Positions 61,035 through 64,000 of a stretch of 64,000 nt of DNA are shown piece by piece. A program made the translations under genes and the position numbers. The stretch is from Polyangium aurulentum (GTDB lineage Bacteria; Myxococcota_A; Polyangia; Polyangiales; Polyangiaceae): contig CAMCKZ010000002.1 of NCBI GenBank assembly GCA_945875545.1, positions 1 through 64,000 on the forward strand. The letters are read 5' to 3'. The notes under the pieces were generated by a model, which saw only the letters and a list, made by a program, of their open reading frames with translations, was not told the origin of the DNA and searched no databases. The first letter of the stretch is position 1. Each line of letters starts with the position of its first letter.

Positions 61035-62327
61035 TTAACCCGCGTGAAACGCATCTACGAGGCGATCGCGGTACTCGGGCGCCATCACCACGCGCACGCG
61101 CCGAATTGCCGTGCCCGCCAAGCGTTCCATCAGAAACGAGACCTCGCGTAGCGGCCGGGCCGGACCCTTTGCAAAAACCACCATCATCGGCCCATCGCCG
61201 TCTTCTTGAAAAGGCGCGACCACGGCCTCATCGACGTGCACGTCGTAGGTGGCATCGCCGCCTGCCTCCCGCACGACGGACTGGGCCCGTTCGAGAAGCT
61301 CCTGCCTGCCCTCGGGTTTGGCTGCTTCCCCGAATATTTCCAGGGTTTTGAAGAGTGCGCGGCACCGCAGACGCCCGCACAGTTTGGCCAAGATCGGATC
61401 CGTGTCGCGCTCCCACGCATGCATCGCGGTCGTGAGCCACGCGTCATCGAGTTCCAGGTAGGCACCGAGGCGAGGCTGGGCCCCATTCGCTGCCTGCCTT
61501 AGGGCCTCGGGAAAATGATCCGGCGTGTGGCCAGCTGCATGAAGTTCGACGGCGCGCCGAATCACCGCGCGCACCATCCATTCGGCAGAACGCGTGGATT
61601 TATGCAGGTATACCTGCTGAAACATGAAGAGCCGCGCGATGAGAAAGGCCTCAATCGCGGGCAAGCCCTTTGCGCCATCAATGGCGAGCGACGGTGCGAA
61701 CGTAGATGCACTATGCACGCGAAGACTTCGCAGGAGCCACGGCAAGTCGAAATCGCCGTAACGAACGCCGGTCGCGTGCGCGTCGCGAAGCAAGTAATCG
61801 CATCGATCAACGTCGAAGAGACCGGACACGGAGTGGGCCAAATACGATAGCCTGTGCTCCCCGCGAATCAGTCCCGCGACGCGGCCCGCGGTGCCCTCTC
61901 CTTGCGCTTCCAAGATGCGGTGAACCTCGGTGCCCGGGTCGAGAACGATAGCGTTTGTCCAGTGTTCGTGCTTCGGGAGGCCCGGCACAGACTCCTCAAA
62001 CAGGTGCGACAAGGGCCCATGCCCCACGTCGTGAAGAAGGGCCGCAGCGACGGCCTCACGGGCCTCCATGGGGGTCACGCGATGCTCACTCGGGAGCGAC
62101 GATTCGAGGGAACGAAGTCTCTCGAGGAGGGCCGTCATGACGTGCGCGGTGCCGAGGGCGTGAGCAAACCGCGTGTGCTCCGCCCCAGGAAAAGCCAGGG
62201 ATGTGAGCCCCAGTTGCCGAATTCTCCGAAGGCGCTGCACCTCCGGTGTGTCGAGGAGTGCGGGCACAAGAGAGGCATCCGCACCTTCAAAAGAAACGAG
62301 CCCGTGAACCGGATCGCGGAGGATCAT
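61035..62327 (-). CDS. HD-domain phosphohydrolase (dGTPase/SAMHD1-like)
   Basis: 430 residues. N-terminal ILRDPVHGLVSF, then RLRRIRQLGLTSLAFPGAEHTRFAHALGTAHV, AALLHDVGHGPLSHLFE (the HD pair) and FDVDRCDYLLRDAHATG with the final Asp. This is the YdhJ-type branch of dNTP triphosphohydrolases; the nucleotide substrate is not proven. About 100 bases upstream of pepP on the same strand. Confidence 0.9.
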   Translation of the reverse strand: MILRDPVHGLVSFEGADASLVPALLDTPEVQRLRRIRQLGLTSLAFPGAEHTRFAHALGTAHVMTALLERLRSLESSLPSEHRVTPMEAREAVAAALLHDVGHGPLSHLFEESVPGLPKHEHWTNAIVLDPGTEVHRILEAQGEGTAGRVAGLIRGEHRLSYLAHSVSGLFDVDRCDYLLRDAHATGVRYGDFDLPWLLRSLRVHSASTFAPSLAIDGAKGLPAIEAFLIARLFMFQQVYLHKSTRSAEWMVRAVIRRAVELHAAGHTPDHFPEALRQAANGAQPRLGAYLELDDAWLTTAMHAWERDTDPILAKLCGRLRCRALFKTLEIFGEAAKPEGRQELLERAQSVVREAGGDATYDVHVDEAVVAPFQEDGDGPMMVVFAKGPARPLREVSFLMERLAGTAIRRVRVVMAPEYRDRLVDAFHAG

Positions 62328-62466
62328 AGCGGCAGCTTAGCGCGGTTCTTTCCGCCTTTAGGCGACACTTGGCCAAGCACGAAAGACTCGCCGGTTCCGT
62401 CGGCCCGGGACCTCGACCATCTTCACCGGACGGACCACGGGCCCGCCGCGCGGCCGCGGGGTTGAC

Positions 62467-62484
62467 GTTGACGTTAACGTCAAC
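62467..62484. promoter_or_regulatory. 18-bp perfect palindrome, likely LiuR operator
   Basis: GTTGACGTTAACGTCAAC, perfectly symmetrical. It overlaps the -35 of a promoter TTGACG (62468-62473), 17-base spacer, TAGTTT (62491-62496), and lies 23 bases before the MerR-type ATG. Autoregulation by the downstream regulator is inferred. Confidence 0.7.
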
Positions 62485-62506
62485 TTTCAATAGTTTCAGA
62501 CGGAAC

Positions 62507-63034
62507 ATGGCCACTCCGGCGCGCGCACAAACGTTTTCCATTTCCGAGCTTGCTCGTGAGTTCGAAATCACGACGCGAAGCATTCGGTATTATGGCGACA
62601 AGGGCCTCCTCGCTCCCGGGCGATCCGGCCAAACGCGCGTCTACACGGCGGCCGATCGAACGATTCTTAGGCTCATTCTACGAGGAAAACGACTGGGTTT
62701 TTCCCTCTTGGAGAGCCACGAAATGATCGAGCTCTACGATCCAACCACGGGCAACGTCACGCAGCTCGAAACGCTCCTTCGCAAGATCGACGAAAAGCGA
62801 GCGGTGCTCCAGGAGCAGCTCACGGACATCCGGGTCATGCAACGCGAACTCGAACGCGTGGAGAGACGTTGCCGAGAAGCGCTCTCGAAGCCCGCGCCGA
62901 AACGCGGCACCAAACTTTCGAAGGCGACCACGAAGCCGGGAGCCAAGGCGGGTACCAAGGCCAAGAGTAACGTCGCCTCGACGCCGAAGAGTCCCACGAC
63001 GAGCAGCACAACCTCACCAAGGAAAACGCTATGA
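62507..63034 (+). CDS. liuR: MerR-family regulator, LiuR-like
   Basis: 175 residues from the ATG at 62507. A winged MerR HTH ([42 protein letters not shown]) is followed by a dimerisation coil (about 85-128) and a basic, Lys/Ser/Thr-rich tail. No metal-binding Cys. MerR regulators upstream of isovaleryl-CoA dehydrogenase are the LiuR type, controlling leucine and branched-chain catabolism. The stop overlaps the next start (ATGA). Confidence 0.8.
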   Translation: MATPARAQTFSISELAREFEITTRSIRYYGDKGLLAPGRSGQTRVYTAADRTILRLILRGKRLGFSLLESHEMIELYDPTTGNVTQLETLLRKIDEKRAVLQEQLTDIRVMQRELERVERRCREALSKPAPKRGTKLSKATTKPGAKAGTKAKSNVASTPKSPTTSSTTSPRKTL

Positions 63035-64000
63035 TCACGAGCTACCGAACGCTTCGCTTTGGCCACGACGAAACCATCGAGGCGCTCCGCGAGACGGTGC
63101 ACCGCTTTGCGCAGAAAGAGATTGCACCGCGCGCGGCCGCCATCGATCACGCCAACGAGTTCCCGCAAGATCTGTGGCCAAAGTTCGGCGCGCTGGGTCT
63201 TCTAGGCATGACGGTGAGCGAAGAATACGGCGGCGCGGGCTTGGGGTACCTGGCCCACGTCATCACAGTGGAAGAAATATCGCGCGCCTCGGCGGCGGTC
63301 GGTCTGTCGTACGGGGCACACTCGAACCTGTGCGTGAATCAGATTCACCGCAACGGAACTCCAGCACAAAAGCAGCATTACCTGCCCAAACTCGTGAGCG
63401 GCGAACACGTGGGTGCGCTGGCCATGAGCGAGCCGGGCGCGGGTTCAGACGTCGTCAGCATGAAGCTTCGCGCCGATAAGAAGGGCGATCGCTACGTCCT
63501 CAACGGCAACAAAATGTGGATCACGAACGGGCCGGAGGCGAGCACCTTCGTCGTCTACGCGAAGACCGATCTCAACGCGGGTGCCCGGGGGATCACGGCC
63601 TTTATCGTCGAGCGAAGCTTCCGCGGATTCACCCAGGCACAGAAGCTCGACAAGCTCGGAATGCGCGGCTCGAACACCTGCGAACTTGTCTTCGAAGACT
63701 GCGAAATCCCTGAAGAAAACGTGCTTGGCAACGTTGGCGACGGCGTGCGCATTCTCATGAGCGGCCTCGACTACGAGCGGGTCATTCTCGGCGGCGGCCC
63801 CGTCGGCATCATGCAGGCGTGCCTCGACGTCGTGCTGCCCTATGTCCACGAGCGAAAGCAGTTTGACCAAGCCATCGGCGAGTTCCAATTGATGCAGGGC
63901 AAGCTCGCAGACATGTATGTTGCAACCAATGCGAGCCGCTCGTACCTCTACGCCGTGGCGAGCGCCTGCGACCGGGGCGAAGTTGACCGAAAAGATGCCG
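63031..64000 (+). CDS. liuA: Isovaleryl-CoA dehydrogenase (partial, runs off window)
   Basis: At least 323 residues, no stop before the window ends. FAD acyl-CoA dehydrogenase: [53 protein letters not shown], the FAD-binding [25 protein letters not shown], and [21 protein letters not shown]. The Glu in LDYERV at 63764-63781 is where isovaleryl-CoA dehydrogenase has its catalytic base. First enzyme step after transamination and decarboxylation in leucine breakdown. Confidence 0.88.
   Translation, partial: MITSYRTLRFGHDETIEALRETVHRFAQKEIAPRAAAIDHANEFPQDLWPKFGALGLLGMTVSEEYGGAGLGYLAHVITVEEISRASAAVGLSYGAHSNLCVNQIHRNGTPAQKQHYLPKLVSGEHVGALAMSEPGAGSDVVSMKLRADKKGDRYVLNGNKMWITNGPEASTFVVYAKTDLNAGARGITAFIVERSFRGFTQAQKLDKLGMRGSNTCELVFEDCEIPEENVLGNVGDGVRILMSGLDYERVILGGGPVGIMQACLDVVLPYVHERKQFDQAIGEFQLMQGKLADMYVATNASRSYLYAVASACDRGEVDRKDA

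Noticed and set aside
61605-61626. Palindrome CAGGTATACCTG inside the HD-hydrolase gene
   Set aside because: Single 12-base palindrome within coding sequence, with no second copy noticed; chance is a sufficient explanation.
1-64000. CRISPR arrays, insertion sequences, prophage or rRNA
   Set aside because: No regularly spaced repeats, transposase, terminal inverted repeats, phage genes or rRNA were seen. xerC is a chromosomal housekeeping type.

Overview
The window is GC-rich, gene-dense bacterial chromosome. It most likely comes from a member of the Myxococcota (the former delta-proteobacterial myxobacteria) that is not close to Myxococcus itself. Evidence: a secreted hydrolase ending in a MYXO-CTERM-type tail, many secreted or lipid-anchored TPR proteins, two myxobacterial-type outer-membrane beta-barrels, and a large gene block resembling the Glt (gliding/focal-adhesion) machinery. 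There is no rRNA, CRISPR array, insertion sequence or phage. One tRNA (His) is present. Core genes include rpmB, smpB, ftsY, ilvE, xerC, pepP and hemQ.

Layout. 1-5.3 kb: rpmB, an N-formylglutamate amidohydrolase, a MYXO-CTERM hydrolase, a rhomboid-like protein without catalytic residues, and a HEAT-repeat/RNA-methyltransferase fusion. 5.3-12.9 kb: a triple-DsbA protein, a lipoprotein, a compact plus-strand run (DUF3025, EamA transporter, DUF2804, DTW-domain tRNA modification enzyme) and a DnaQ-like exonuclease. 13-18.5 kb: a minus-strand envelope cluster, ilvE, an Smr protein and a thioredoxin-like ferredoxin. 18.5-23 kb: smpB with a small coupled gene, an ABC-type operon whose ATPase has lost its catalytic motifs, and an FHA/sigma-54 activator.

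23.1-49.7 kb is the main feature. A minus-strand block runs GltC-like, GltD-like, GltE-like, small secreted protein, GltG-like (FHA/TonB-type), TPR lipoprotein, and then a 3,348-residue TPR protein like GltI/AgmK. A good sigma-70 promoter lies in front of it. It is followed on the plus strand by a Cys-rich lipoprotein, yraN, ftsY and two tandem beta-barrels in the position expected for GltA/GltB-type proteins. Together these could form most of an envelope-spanning trans-periplasmic complex.

49.7-64 kb: an unusual structured intergenic region, a HEAT protein, a membrane sensor without output domain, a histone-deacetylase-family enzyme, tRNA-His with terminator, a GcvR-like ACT protein, a PCP_red-HemQ fusion, a HAD phosphatase, a sulfatase-fold membrane enzyme, xerC, pepP, an HD hydrolase, and the start of a leucine-degradation operon (liuR, liuA; liuA runs off the end).

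The most unexpected signal is not a gene. An 11-bp motif, TGYABTCTRCA (inverted TGYA/TRCA arms around an asymmetric BTC centre), occurs 19 times by hand count, in genes and between them, on both strands and in all reading frames. Base composition predicts fewer than one copy. A second family of about 20-30 bp (core CGGCGAGGGTC) recurs five times at gene ends or in intergenic DNA.
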